Of a DNA stretch of 64,000 nucleotides, positions 1-10,590 are shown piece after piece. The notes beneath the pieces are model-generated. The model saw only the letters and a program-made list of their open reading frames with translations. It did not search any database and was not told the DNA's origin. The stretch is from Salvator merianae. Its lineage: Eukaryota > Chordata > Lepidosauria > Squamata > Teiidae. Both the position numbers and the translations under genes were made by a program. How positions within the stretch are numbered: the first letter of the stretch is position 1; every line of letters begins with the position of its first letter. The stretch lies in NCBI GenBank assembly GCA_003586115.2, contig QVOM02000070.1, forward strand, positions 167,489-231,488, given 5' to 3'.

Positions 1-829
1 ACTGGCTGCCTGTGTAGGCCATGGTGTATGCCCAATCAGGCCTCAAGAGGCTTGATGTCCATGGGAATGTTCTGAGTGCAAACACCAGTAGCTGGCTCAT
101 TCCTTGGCACCAAAACAGCACTGGAGACCATGCTAATGTGGATCCAATGTGGATGCCTGGACCAGTCAGAGTAGGGCATAGAACCAGGTGCTATTTTGCT
201 GGACTCCTGGAAACAGCCCCAGAAACGGGCCATCTGCAATGGGCCATACTAATCTCCCCAGCCTGCAACTTTGGGGGCCATTCCCAGACTCCAGAGCTAA
301 GCTAGGAGAGGCCAAAGCACAGTGGATGACCCCTGGTCCTGGCCTGGATCAAGCAGTCTGAGCCAAGAGTGGCCTCCGCATCCCATGCTAAGGCACACAC
401 AATGCAGTGAAGAACTTGGAAGGCAAAGAAAGAAGAGTAGCCAAAACCCAAACAATTAAAGGGCTAGCGCTGCACCTTCTCACACAACACCTAATCAGAT
501 GATCATCAACCAACACCCAGGCACAGAAGAAGGTACTCACCAGCTCAATAAACAGAAAAGGTTACTGCAGCAACGGAACAAAGAATTTGCACCCAAGAAA
601 GCCAGACCAAAAAACTCACTCTGGCCAATCACATGCAAGGAACGCAGGACAGGCTGCTATTTAGACCATCATCAACTACAAACCAGACAGTGCATTGAAG
701 ATGCTACTTAGCTTATGAACTGCCTTTCAATGAAAAACTCAGCACCAAGAGCTCCTGCAACCCAGTATAAGTAACTGATAATGAGGATGACTTACCCCTC
801 AAAAAACTGGAAAATGGTATGGCAGACCA
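1..829. other. Unrecognised stretch
   Basis: No gene, splice-bounded exon or familiar repeat was recognised. Open frames up to 94 codons occur on both strands (21-305 plus, 36-239 minus) but overlap each other and resemble no family, so they are taken as chance. Confidence 0.4.
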
Positions 830-2262
830 GAGTTATATGTCAGCTTAACATCAGTTCCATGTAAAGTGATGGAAACCATAAGTAAGGATAAAATTAGTAC
901 ACGCATTGCTGAAAGAAAATCAGCATGGCTTTTACAAAGGTAAATCATGTCTTACTAACTTGTTAGAATTGTTTGAGAGTGTGAATAAGCACGTGGATAA
1001 AGGTGATCCAGTTGACATTGTCTACCAAGACTTCCAGAAGGCTTTTGACAAAGTCCCTCATCAAAGGCTCCTGAATAAACTCATCATAAATTCATGGAGT
1101 AAGAGGACAGATCCTGCCCTGGATTGGTAACTGGCTAAAGGACAGGAAAAAGGGAGTAGTAATAAATGGACAGTTCTCAATGTGGAGAGAAGTGAGAAGT
1201 GGGGTCCCCCAAGATTCAGTATTGGGACCTATGTTTTTAAATTTATTCATGAAAGATCTAGAAGTAGGGGAAAGTAGTGAGTTAGCAAAGTTTGCTGATG
1301 ACACTAAATTGTTCAGGGTAATAAAAACTGAAAGTGATTGTAAAGAGCTCCAGAGGGATCTCCTGACATTGGGTGAGTGGGCAACAAAGTGGCAAATGCA
1401 CTTCAATCCTAGCAAGTGCAAAGTGATGCACATCGGGACAAAGAACCCCAATTATACCTATAAACTGATGGGGGGCAAACTTTCTGTGACAGATCAGGAA
1501 AAGGATCTCGGGGTTCTGGTAGACGGCTCAATGAAGGTGTCAACCCAGTGCACACCAGCAGTGAACAAAGCAGATTCAATGCTAGGGGTAATAAGGAAGG
1601 GAATAAAAACTAAGTTGGTAAACATCATTGTGCCGCTTTACAAATCTATGGTGAGGCCACATTTGAAATATGGTGTACAGTTCTGGTCACCACATCTCAG
1701 AAACAATACTGTAGAACAAGTGCAGAAAAGGGCAACCAAAATAATCAAGTGGCTGAAACACTAGTGTCAGCCTTGGCATTTAAGAGGCGACTTGACTGAA
1801 GCATATAAAATCATGCATGGTATGGAAATGGTGGATAGAGGGGGAAAAATCTGTATTGTACATCGCTAAAACCAGGGGGCACTCCATGAAGCTGATGAGC
1901 AAAAGAGTAAGGACCAAAAGGTGAAGTGTTTTTTTTCATCAATCTATTGAATTCAGAAGAGCTGGTGAGAGTAACCAGCCTGGATAGCTTTAAGAAAGAA
2001 TTAGACAAATTCAAGGAGGACAGACATATAAATGGCTATGAGAAGTGATGCCTAGGTGGCATCTCCAGCAGGTTGGAGAGACAGGCAGGATGCCTCGGAA
2101 GGTCATCTGCAGGAAGTATAGAGCAGTTGATGGTTTTGCCTTTGTCTTTTGCTTGAGAATGCCCAGAAGCAATTAGTGTGCTGTTTTGTGAGACAGGATG
2201 CTGAACCAGATCACCTATGTCCTGATCTAGGAGGGCTCCTCTAATGTACTTATGTAATAAAT
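830..2262 (+). mobile_element. CR1-type LINE, reverse transcriptase part and 3' end, disrupted
   Basis: Seen: 906-1130 encodes an RT segment with the VDIVYQDFQKAFDKVPHQRL motif. 1180-1764 continues in another frame with GVPQDSVLGP, the FADD catalytic box (about residues 38-41 of that frame) and EKDLGVLVD. The frame change near 1130-1180 and the stop before the C-terminus mark a dead copy. The non-coding 3' part ends near 2262 in the Y-T-TATGT-like repeats of this LINE group. Known: CR1 elements copy themselves by target-primed reverse transcription and are usually 5'-truncated, as here. The same subfamily recurs at 6059-6293, 35390-35997 and 62590-63830. Confidence 0.85.
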
Positions 2263-3216
2263 GGAGTACCCAGAAACAAAGACCTGTTGGTCTAATCTCT
2301 ATAGAACACCCTGCTATGGTTAGAATTTAGAACAAGGGCTCTTTCTTCACTGGAACTTATTCTGGATTATATTCCAGAATGGTGCAGAATACAGCAGGTC
2401 CTGCCAGAAAGGCCCAAGGTCTGTGGAGAAAGCTGATGGCTTCTTAAAGAGGGCTGTCTTTCCTCATTAAACTTTCCAAAAACTCTGAACATTCTTCCAA
2501 GCCAACATAAACATAAGTATGACTCCACAAGTGTTTTGGATTTGGATTTTTTTATAAAGAATATATATTTCTCATCAGCGAAATTTGTGAGGCATGAGAA
2601 AAGAGGGCAGGTCTCAAGTGAATTGGCAATTAGTTAGTAACACATGCTGAAAATACTGGTTGCTCTGAGGAGTAAAAAGGGTGATTAAAGCAATCCTAGT
2701 CTATTAGTTTGACAGATTTTTACAGATCTACAAGACAAAACCAAGTTAAAGGCTGTTGGAGAGACAACTAGCAGATTGTTTTATAGGTTCCTTTTTAAAA
2801 ATAGCTGTTTTAAATAGCAAACAGCCTGGATACATTGGCAGAAAAATGACATATAAAAGCTGCCTGTGAATCAACAGATCAGTTCTGCATATTGACAAGA
2901 AGATTATATATTTCAAAGTTTCTGGCCTACTTTTCAGCTCAAATGACTGCAGAATGACTTAGAGACCAACAAAGAACTTCAAAATATTGGGCATTTTCAC
3001 ACTTACCACCTTAGAATGGGATTAGAAAGGGAAGGCTGCCGTAGGGAATTTAGAAGATCAAAGCTAAGCCTAACAGCTAATCGGGAACCCAAAGGTACCC
3101 AGGGATCACACAGATATCCCACCCTCTGGCACAGAATGATGGCAGAATCTTTGGTCTCTTCCCCGAGAAGCCAGTAGTTTATGCTAAAGTAGTTTGTAGG
3201 TAAATGGAAAAGTTCT
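2263..3216. other. Mostly unrecognised; decayed MITE half at about 2334-2440
   Basis: About 2334-2385 (starting GGGCTCTTTCTTCACTGG, then an ATTCTGGATTATAT stretch) matches one arm of the palindromic MITE at 41755-41934 with several changes. The rest is AT-rich and nothing was recognised in it. Confidence 0.4.
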
Positions 3217-3514
3217 GAAGAAGAAGAAGAAGAAGAACAACAACAACAACAACAACTTGGTTTTTATACCCCGCTTTTCTCAGCTGAAGCTGACTCAAAG
3301 CGGCTTACAAGGTTATTTTTCGCCCAAAGGCTTACATCTGTCTATCTTCCGCATCACACAATGTGATGCTCCCTATTTATCTACTTGCAATTACTTGCTT
3401 TCGAACAGCTAGGTTGGCTGGAGCTCATCCCCTCTACACGGCAGACAAGGGCCTCGAACTCCGATCCTCCTATTGAAAGATCAGTGCCTTAGCCTTCTGC
3501 GCCACCGTGCCTCC
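3217..3514 (-). mobile_element. tRNA-derived SINE with GAA/CAA-type tail
   Basis: Read on the minus strand, the element starts GAGGCACGGTGGCGCAGAAG. It has a tRNA-like head with an A-box-like GGTGGCGCAGAAGG and a B-box-like GGAGTTCGAGGCC (near 3450-3463). A body follows, ending in the AAGCCGCTTTGAGTC / AAGCGGGGTATAAA segment common at reptile SINE and LINE ends. The tail is a simple repeat (GTT then CTT units, 3217-3256 on the plus strand). A polymerase III promoter plus simple tail defines a SINE mobilised by a partner LINE. The subfamily name is not known to me. Confidence 0.8.
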
Positions 3515-4651
3515 TAAAGGCAAAGTCCCAGGTGGAGAGGCTGCTCCAAGCTAAGGCAGAAATCTTGCGGCCAGCGACAAAGTTCAGATCGGGAGCAGAG
3601 CGGGTGATTTGAGTCCGGACTTCACTCAGGCAGCATGGATGACAGCTAGTAGCATGGTTGTTGGTTCCAATGCAGAGATCTTACAGCAAGTGGAGAATGG
3701 AGGACAGTACTGGGTCTACCTGGGAACTATTTTTATTACTAAATCTTAACAATGGGATTGTGACCACATCCCAGGAACCTCTTAGAAAGATGGGAAAAAT
3801 GTGACCTAACACTCCTCTATGTGGACATCACAACAGACCCAAAATGCTTTTGTGTCACATGTGCAGATGTACATCCTTAGTGCAAACTTTAGTGTGGTGG
3901 GCAGAATTCCATCTGTGTACTTGCTGACCCACTGTCACACCTCCGGGCTATGCATGCTGGAACCAAGATAATGGAGTAGTAAACAGATTACAAAATCACC
4001 TGTCATTCTGTTTACACTGGAGTTGACCAACATCCTGATAGTAGCATGCCTGTATCTTTCACACCTGGACTGGGTTAATAGTAAAACTGGCCAAAGTGAC
4101 CTAAAGGTGTCTCGTTCATATATTTGATATCTTTTCATATTGTAAACAGAGTGCACCAGATCTAGCCAGTTTGCAGAGGTTTGCATTGTTCTAGAGGAGG
4201 CAAAGCTTCCAGCTGTGATTATTGTGCTTGATTACTTTATGCAGGAACTTGCTGCCTCAGCAGGCAGATGGGGATGGAAGGAAAGAGCAACAGGAAAAGT
4301 TTCACAATTTGCCCTTTACACTGAGGCTTGAGTTTCACCCAAAATGCAGTCTGTAAGGCTGCAAGGTTCCAGGGCATTCTGGACCAAGCCTTTTGCTCGC
4401 CACAATTAATGTCTATGCCAAATTCACATGGACATCCCTGCACGAGGCTGCCATACCTCATGTACTAAGATATGCTTAAATCCATGACATATTTGAGCTC
4501 AATATATAACACCTCCTTAATTTTGCAGAACATGCAAATCTATGAAATATGCACAACACACAAGTATATTAATGTAATGCCACCTTCTTGTAAATTTTTG
4601 TATAGCATTTGCACAGAATGTGAACGGAGCCTTACAGCAGCATTACCCAAT
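3515..4651. other. Unrecognised stretch
   Basis: No gene or known repeat was recognised. Minus-strand open frames at 3935-4186 and 4237-4461 have no recognisable domain. Confidence 0.35.
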
Positions 4652-4773
4652 CAGGGTTTTTTTTCAGATTTTGTTGGACTACAACTCCCATCATCTTGGT
4701 CGGAATGGGCCATGTCCAGGATTGATTCTAGGAATTGCCAGAGCTGTAGCCCAAAACTTCTAGAGGAACCCTG
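4652..4773. mobile_element. hAT-like non-autonomous element (ACTACAACTCCCATCAT type)
   Basis: The ends are CAGGGTT and AACCCTG. Inside is the widespread amniote palindromic motif GGACTACAACTCCCATCATC, with its decayed complement (GAGCTGTAGCCCAAAAC) at the other end. The CAGGG terminus suits the hAT superfamily. An 8-bp target duplication can no longer be seen. Related pieces lie at about 44294-44400 and 52168-52605. Confidence 0.6.
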
Positions 4774-5117
4774 GCTGGGATGGCCTTAGAGGGCAGCTAC
4801 TCATAACCATCTCTTTAATCATAGAAGACCCACAATTAAGCTTGTAGGATTACCCTCAAAGATAAGCTAGAAGACAAGATACCTCAGAATATCTTGAGTT
4901 GGAAGGCCAAGCTGGGTCACGTCTAGTTTTGTATTTACTATATTTATTTCCACTATCAGTTATCCACTCTTTCTTTCTCTGTTTCTCATGGGGATGGATT
5001 TATTCAGCAGCAGTTCACAGACTAGGGCAGAGGAAAAAGTCAGTGTGGAAGCCTCTTTCTGAACCTATAATGCCATATGTTGAAGAGCTGCAGGCCATGG
5101 CAAACCATTGCTAGATA

Positions 5118-5288
5118 TAGGCTGCATTCACATACATTAAAAAAAGCAGCTCAAAAGGGGCTTAGAGCTGGTAGCATGCAGACACTAGTGCTCCTATCTT
5201 GTCTCTAATCAGATTAAAGGCCAGATAATGCATTTTGGAAGTGCTTTTTCTGGCCTTTAATGTAGAGTAAAGTACTAGCTACCACGTC
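5118..5288. mobile_element. MITE fragment, family with GCAGCTC-AAAG-GGCTTAGAG arms
   Basis: Contains GCTGCATTCACATACATTAA, then AGCAGCTCAAAAGGGGCTTAG and a later CCTTTAATGT segment. These match in order the palindromic element at 48598-48808 read on the other strand. The right arm is degraded and abuts the TAA duplication of the next element. Confidence 0.55.
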
Positions 5289-5291
5289 TAA

Positions 5292-6029
5292 GGGCCTTTC
5301 TGCACTAAAAGGCCATAACTTGAACTAGTGGATCTAGACCAGCAACGACCGTTGGCTCAGACCATAGCAAAACATGGTCCAGAATGGTACTGTATGCATG
5401 ATCCAGACCAACCTCACAGCAGCCCCAAAGCTCACAGAAGATTTGGCACCAGGTTCCAGGGACTCCAAAGGGTTGAGGAATGAAAGTTCATAGCCTTGGA
5501 GCTCCCAGGGGGCCCATGTCAGTGGTCAGCAGCAGCCGCCAGCTTTAAGGTCAGGCGTTCACACCCCGCGCAAAGCGTGCCATGGCCGCGGCTGTTCACG
5601 GGGCCTCCGGGCCTCCATACTGTCACCGCAGGTCACTAGGCGACAGTACAGAGGCACGGAGGCCCCGTAAACAGCCATGGTGCACTTTGCACGGCGCGCA
5701 AACACCCGCCCTTAAAGCTGGCAGCTGCCACTGTCGGTGGTACGCTTTGGTACACCATCAGAATGGGTCACCCAGTAGTTCAGGAAAGGAGGTCACGCCT
5801 TCTGCACGCTTCCATGTTCCAGACTAGATCATGTTAGTCCGTCAAGGTCTTCAATGTCAAGGACTACTGGTAATCCAAATGGGGGGGCCCTGGTCTGGGT
5901 TACACACCGTCCTATGCCTATGGGGTGTACCAGCAGAGGGCAGGGCCTCCTGTACTCTGAACTAATGTACAGAAGGGAGACCCTTAGTGCACTTGCTGGT
6001 AAGGAATACTAGCAAGTGCAGAAGGAGCC
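5292..6029. mobile_element. Harbinger-like non-autonomous element, TAA duplications
   Basis: It starts GGGCCTTTCTGCACTA and ends with the complement of GGCTCCTTCTGCACTTGC. TAA is duplicated at 5289-5291 and 6030-6032. A 3-bp TAA/TTA duplication is the PIF/Harbinger hallmark. There is no transposase, so it would move only with an outside enzyme. A hAT element (5527-5733) is inserted in it. Related copies lie near 20525-20788, 38948-39208 and 40000-40453. Confidence 0.65.
5527..5733. mobile_element. hAT foldback MITE, CpG-rich, copy 1
   Basis: Its terminal repeats begin CAGCAGCAGCCGCCAGC (left) and CAGTGGCAGCTGCCAGC (right, complement). They enclose arms containing TTTAAGG, GTTCACACC and CCATGGC that can fold into one long hairpin. 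The flanking 8-mers are TCAGTGGT (5519-5526) and TCGGTGGT (5734-5741), 7 of 8 identical, which is a hAT-type duplication. It lies inside the Harbinger-like element. Confidence 0.8.
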
Positions 6030-6058
6030 TAAGCTGTTTTTGAGCCAGATGTTCTTTC

Positions 6059-6293
6059 AAGAACATAGGAACATAAAAGGAGCCTTACTGGATCAGGCCA
6101 CGGCCCATCTAATCCTGTTCCACACAGTGGCCCACCAATTGCTTCTCGGCATTCTCAAGCAGAAGACAAAGGCAAAACCTTCACCTGCTCTTGACTCCCC
6201 ACAAATGGTTTTACAGATATGCTGCCTGTCTTTCCAAGCTGGAAGCAGTACCTAGTCGTCCATTCTAGTAGCCACTGATATACCTGACATCTG
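6059..6293 (-). mobile_element. CR1-type LINE 3' end
   Basis: On the minus strand this is the terminal part of the same LINE subfamily as 830-2262. It carries the complement of TGCCCAGAAGCAATTGGTGG and ends in TCCTTTTATGTTCCTATGTT repeats at its low-coordinate side. It is heavily 5'-truncated. Confidence 0.8.
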
Positions 6294-6925
6294 ACTGTAT
6301 ACAGGTGTAATCTTAGTTACATCTGTCTTTGAAAGCTGTGCAAAACATCTGGAATTTGAGCAATCCAAAAGTCAGAACAGAAAGTTGCAATCATCCATCG
6401 TGGGGAAAAACAATTTTTCAAAACTATCCCCGTTTTTCCAACCTGGTTCCAAATCCACCAGCTGCTTGAAATGGCAATTCTATTTCCTCCTTCCCAAATG
6501 GATCAGCCCTCTCCCATAAACTCCTTTCTCCCTCTTACTCTAAAATTGAAGTAATCCCCATCCTCATTTAGCCACAGTCCAACCTATCTTCCACTATCTC
6601 ACAGAACAGCTGTTTGCATGGGAACAGAAACTTTAAAATGGCAATGTTATTTCTCTCTGTGTTGCATTATGAGTTTTTAAAGCAGTAATGAGAGATCTGA
6701 GTCACAGATTTCCCACATAAAATAAAATGCGATAATATCAAACTGTACACAAGCATAGCATGGAAGATTAAGCAGTAGAACTTTTACTCTCCCATATTTC
6801 ATCCATCATCCAGAGAAAACATTTCTTATGACTGCCATAGACATTATCTATACTATCAGAACTTAAGCTAACTAATCTAGTTAAAGATAAAAATAAAGGC
6901 TTGATCTAAGAAATAACTAAAGCTA
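6294..6925. other. Unrecognised AT-rich stretch
   Basis: Nothing recognised on either strand. Confidence 0.35.
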
Positions 6926-7395
6926 GGACCTGTTCACACCTGAAGCTAGTGAGCTAGTGACTCTACCTAGACAAGTGCCTCTGCACTCTGTGGAGGGCCT
7001 CGTGATCAGGAGCAGACTTCAGCTGCTCCCAATCACTACTAGTTGTGGAACACAAAACTGTGCTCTACAGGTGTACCGGGAGCAGCTAGACTGCTCCCGG
7101 TGCAGCACACTTGCATGCCCTTCCAGGTGCAAACAATGGCATAGCATGGCACAGCTGCACCCGCACATTCACACAATATTGCCAGTTGCCATGGTAATGG
7201 CCAGAAGCTTCCCAGCTGCTGTCATGGCACAGAACAGAGCAGGACATCAGCATTCGTGCCATGAATGCTGCTATCCTGCTGGCATTCTGTTCGAAGATCT
7301 CACAGTATGGATGGTATCCTCGCTGCAAGGTCTATTCTGCACTGCAAAGTCTATTCACTAGCAAACATTCCACAGTGGAAAGTGCAAAAAGGCCC
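6926..7395. mobile_element. Harbinger-like MITE family 2 (internal CTGCTCCC hairpin), copy 1
   Basis: It starts GGACCTGTTCACACC and ends in the complement of GGGCCTTTTTGCACTTTCC, with CTA on both sides. Inside are the pair GAGCAGCTAGACTGCTCCCG and an X-box-like TTGCCATGGTAAT that recur in order in the copies at 13785-14115, 42220-42629 and 53472-53887. No transposase frame. The open frame at 6957-7361 is only an effect of this repeat. Confidence 0.55.
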
Positions 7396-7539
7396 CTAGT
7401 CTGTTGTGCTTGTTTATTTGCAGGAACCAGGGAAATTAGGGAGTTATCAGAAAATGGATACCCCAGGCCCTAGGAAAAATAGTTGTCACTACCTTTTCTA
7501 GTAGTTTTTTTCACAGCATTTTTGGTTAGAAAATTCCTT

Positions 7540-7960
7540 CTTTGGGATTTCCTGAATCTTTTTCATTCCAGTGCCATTCTACTGGTCTTTATCCTGCCTT
7601 CTCGGGTCACGGGGAACAAATCTATCCTCTGTCGCGCATGGCAGCCATTCAGATATGACCAAACTGCTTTTCTGACATCCCCTCACCCTTCTCTTCTGCC
7701 ACTGAAACAGGTTCAGCTTTCCTTTTACCTGTTCCTCATGAAGCGTGACTTCCAGATCCCTCCCGTCCTGGTAGTTTTCCCCTCTACCTGCTCCAGTTTC
7801 TCAATATCTTTTAAAAAAAAAATCTTTCCTGCCCACTTATGTTTGGATTTCGCCAGTAACGTTTTCCTCCACCAAAGCCTGGACAGAGTTTCTTGTTTGC
7901 TTACTTGCTTGCTTGCAATCCCGTTCCTTCCAGAAGCTTTGGACTGCACTTCCCATCAAC
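7540..7960 (-). mobile_element. Degenerate CR1 LINE fragment
   Basis: On the minus strand the peptide runs FLKDIEKLEQVEGKTTRTGG. The DNA continues with AGAAGAGAAGGGTGAGGGGA, CTGAATGGCTGCCATG and a GAAGGCAGGATAAAGACCAG stretch. These are mutated forms of the CR1 segment encoding KDIEKLEQVQRRATRM, KGCH and EGRTR that is intact at 32281-33476. The frame is broken. Confidence 0.6.
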
Positions 7961-7989
7961 CCCAGCGCCATAGCACAAAACATCTGGAC

Positions 7990-8800
7990 AGCAAAAGAAG
8001 TGAGGAACATCGGCATGAAATCTCGCCAGCTACCTCAACCAGAATTCTCTCCGTACTTCACTTCTGATGGGAGAGAGACCCCTACTGGCGAATCAAAGAA
8101 ACGTCCCCGCATCCATCCCTCGCTCTGCTGTGTGAGGAAGGACTTAACCCTTCCCTTCCCAAAGCGATGCCTGAGGACACGCCAAGGGTAGTGCGCACCG
8201 CCCCTTTCAGCATCCATCCACGTTTTTTCTGGGGCGCGCGCTGCAGACCGTAGCAACTGCTGGACCAAAATCCCGCGGCAGAAGGCGGCCTCTCCCCTTT
8301 TCCCCCTTTCGACGACCGCGATCGGATCCTTCAGCGCGATCGGAGTGGAAGGAGAAAGGGGGTGGATCTCTTCCTGGAATTCTCCACCCGTCGGATTAAC
8401 ACCACACTATTTTGGCTATCCTGCTGTCCTGCCTGAATGAACCGAAGCCAGCCCATCTTCGCCTCGCTTATACGCGTGCAGAAAAAAAACAAGAAGAAGC
8501 GAGGAGTGAGGAGGAAACAGCTTAGATGCGCCCAAGCACTTTGCAGACACAGAGGAGCGCTGGAACAAACTCAAAAGAGCCTTTTTGTGCAGATTTAATA
8601 CATTTATCGGAAGACCTTTGTCCCCGCCACGGACGTTTTCTCCAAGGTTACCCCACCGCCGCCTCTGTTATTGCCCATAATTGCTCTGGGATTCACCAGC
8701 AGGACCTTGCAGTTTATGCCAAACTGTGCCCCCCAGGGGCTGCTGAACTCCCGCCAGCTGCGGGCTGTGCTTCTAGGGACGCCTTCCAGGCACTACTGTG
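7990..8800. promoter_or_regulatory. Orphan CpG-rich island, candidate promoter
   Basis: CG dinucleotides cluster here (CGACGACCGCGATCGG at 8310-8325, GGGGCGCGCGC near 8231, ACGCGTG near 8472), against near depletion in the flanks. No transposon ends were recognised. It lies 10 kb beyond the FXYD7 stop codon. In mammals FXYD5 follows FXYD7, so a promoter for a neighbouring gene running out of the window is possible. I found no convincing first coding exon on either strand. Confidence 0.5.
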
Positions 8801-8870
8801 CCCCCCCCCCCACCCACACTGGTTGTTGCGATACCGCTTTTAATATCGTTTTATTTGACCCTTAGGTTTT

Positions 8871-8898
8871 GGGGGGGGGGGGGTTGTAAAATTTGTTG

Positions 8899-8950
<52 letters not shown>

Positions 8951-8951
8951 T
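8871..8951. repeat. G run followed by (TTTC)n microsatellite
   Basis: Thirteen consecutive G (8871-8883) are followed by about thirteen TTTC units (8899-8951). Confidence 0.95.
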
Positions 8952-9669
8952 GAAACGATAAAAAACGTTTAAAGAAGCAACTAAAGCAATGCCCAACCTG
9001 TGAACTTCGATTCTAGATGGGATATATGAGTTTTAAAGGAACTTGGAGGTCATTTGCAGTCATCTGGGCCGTGGTCACGCCTCATATTTTATGAAGACGG
9101 AGGCCAGCATAAGACCTCGGAAACCAGATGGTTACTGGTTTTCTGAGGACTTTCCTGCCTCAAATGGGGATATCCTAAATTTAGACAACCCCCATACTGA
9201 GTCCGTTTCACCAAGAAACAGACCCAGCCAGGCTGCCTCCCACCACACTCCTGATGCTCCCTGCCACCCCCCAAGCCCCTCACCACCCCGTGCCCCTGTT
9301 GTCTGCATGACTGCAGCTGCTTCCTGCCACCCCCCTGCTGCCCCCTGCCACTGAAGTCACCCTAATGCCCCTCTCGCCACCCCCTGCCTCCATCACCACC
9401 CCTGAGCCCCCCTGCCTCCCTGCCCCCACGTCCCAACTTCCCTTTTACCAAAGGGGCTCAGGTGACAACAGTGGTGGCAGCGGTGGCATAGTATGGTGTG
9501 ACCAGGCTGGAGGAGGCTCAGAACAGCCTCAGTCCCCTGCGCATCCCAGGGACGGACTAAAATGCAGACATGTGAGCAGGGCCCTGGAGGTGTAGATGGA
9601 GCAGCATCTGCCACATGGCCTATCAGCTCAGAGAATGAAAGTACAGAGGATGGACCAAAGTCCCATGAC
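8952..9669. other. Unrecognised; C-rich low-complexity part
   Basis: About 9235-9440 is strongly CCC/CACC-rich on the plus strand. Open frames here follow from composition. Nothing else recognised. Confidence 0.4.
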
Positions 9670-9860
9670 CAGCAGCAGCCCGTGCCTTTAAGGGCAGGTG
9701 TTCGCACGAGTGCCATGGCCATTCGCGGGGCCTCCAGGCCTTTGTAGTGACACAGCAGGTTGCCTAGCAACCTGCTGTGTCACTATGGAGGCCCGGAGGC
9801 CCTGCGAACAGCCATGGCACTCGTGCGAACACCCGCCCTTAAAGGCACAGGCCGTCGCTG
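9670..9860. mobile_element. hAT foldback MITE, CpG-rich, copy 2 (best preserved)
   Basis: This is a 191-bp near-perfect palindrome. The ends are CAGCAGCAGCCCGTGCC (left) and CAGCGACGGCCTGTGCC (right, complement), followed by TTTAAGGGC, GGTGTTCGCACG and a CAGCAGGTTGCCTAGCAACC centre. The flanks CCCATGAC (9662-9669) and CCCACGAC (9861-9868) form an 8-bp hAT duplication with one mismatch. Confidence 0.88.
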
Positions 9861-9889
9861 CCCACGACCCATCTACATCTAAGTTTTAA

Positions 9890-10061
9890 TCCAGCTTCAG
9901 TCTACTTTCAGAGTGAAAGAGACATCAGCAAAGTGATAGGCTGTTTTCTTTTGGGCATTATCAAATTCAGAAAATCAAGCTTTGGATTAGATAATATGAC
10001 AAGAAAGTGATAGTCTCTTTGCTGATGGGATCTCTCACTTTGAAGGTGGACTGAAGCTGGG
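9890..10061. mobile_element. piggyBac-like MITE with TTAA duplications
   Basis: TTAA stands at 9886-9889 and 10062-10065. The element starts TCCAGCTTCAGTCTACTTTC and ends in the complement of CCCAGCTTCAGTCCACCTTC. The arms continue in inverted agreement (AGTGAAAGAGACATCAGCAA against AGTGAGAGATCCCATCAGCA). A TTAA duplication with CCC-type ends is the piggyBac signature. No transposase is present. Confidence 0.75.
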
Positions 10062-10071
10062 TTAAATCTTA

Positions 10072-10157
10072 GGCTGCACCCAGATGTTGCTTACTTATTC
10101 TGCTATATTTGGATATTCTGGAATAAAGCATGAATATAAGTGACATCTGGATGCAGC
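10072..10157. mobile_element. Small palindromic MITE (GGCTGCACCCAGATGT ends)
   Basis: An 86-bp inverted repeat: GGCTGCACCCAGATGTTGCT at the left, the complement of GGCTGCATCCAGATGTCACT at the right. A related copy is at about 34300-34386. The superfamily is uncertain. Confidence 0.7.
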
Positions 10158-10590
10158 CCTAGGTGTAGAAGGAGCAGTCTAACCATTCATCCCAGTAAAT
10201 GAAATCTGCTTCTCTGCCATTTTTCCTATGACTGAATCTTCTCTCTTTCTCTCTGATGCGAGTTTATTTATACAGCAAATGGCCTATGGTTGCATCAGCC
10301 CAAGCCAAAGAGACCTGCATGGCACAGTGTTTGCACAGCGGCCGTGCTTCTGGGCTTGCCACGTACTTCCAAGGACTGCCAAGCACCCTTGGAGACATCC
10401 TTCCATCCTAGTGGAAAGAATAACTTTGAGGTTGCTGGCTGCCCTGCTCCGCCACTGTGTAGACGGGGAGCACTCGTGTGAGCAACCTGCCTCGCCTGGG
10501 AGCACTTTCTGATTGGCCAAACTGTCCGATTTGTGGGGAGTCACTTCTGGTGTGGCAAAAAAGAAATACTCTCTCAAAATTGGGGGAACT
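10158..10590. other. Unrecognised stretch
   Basis: Overlapping open frames on both strands without recognisable domains. No familiar repeat. Confidence 0.35.

Noticed and set aside
7483..8067. 194-codon plus-strand frame with hydrophobic segments
   Set aside because: It runs antisense through a degenerate CR1 fragment and a poly(A)-complement tract; no domain is recognisable.
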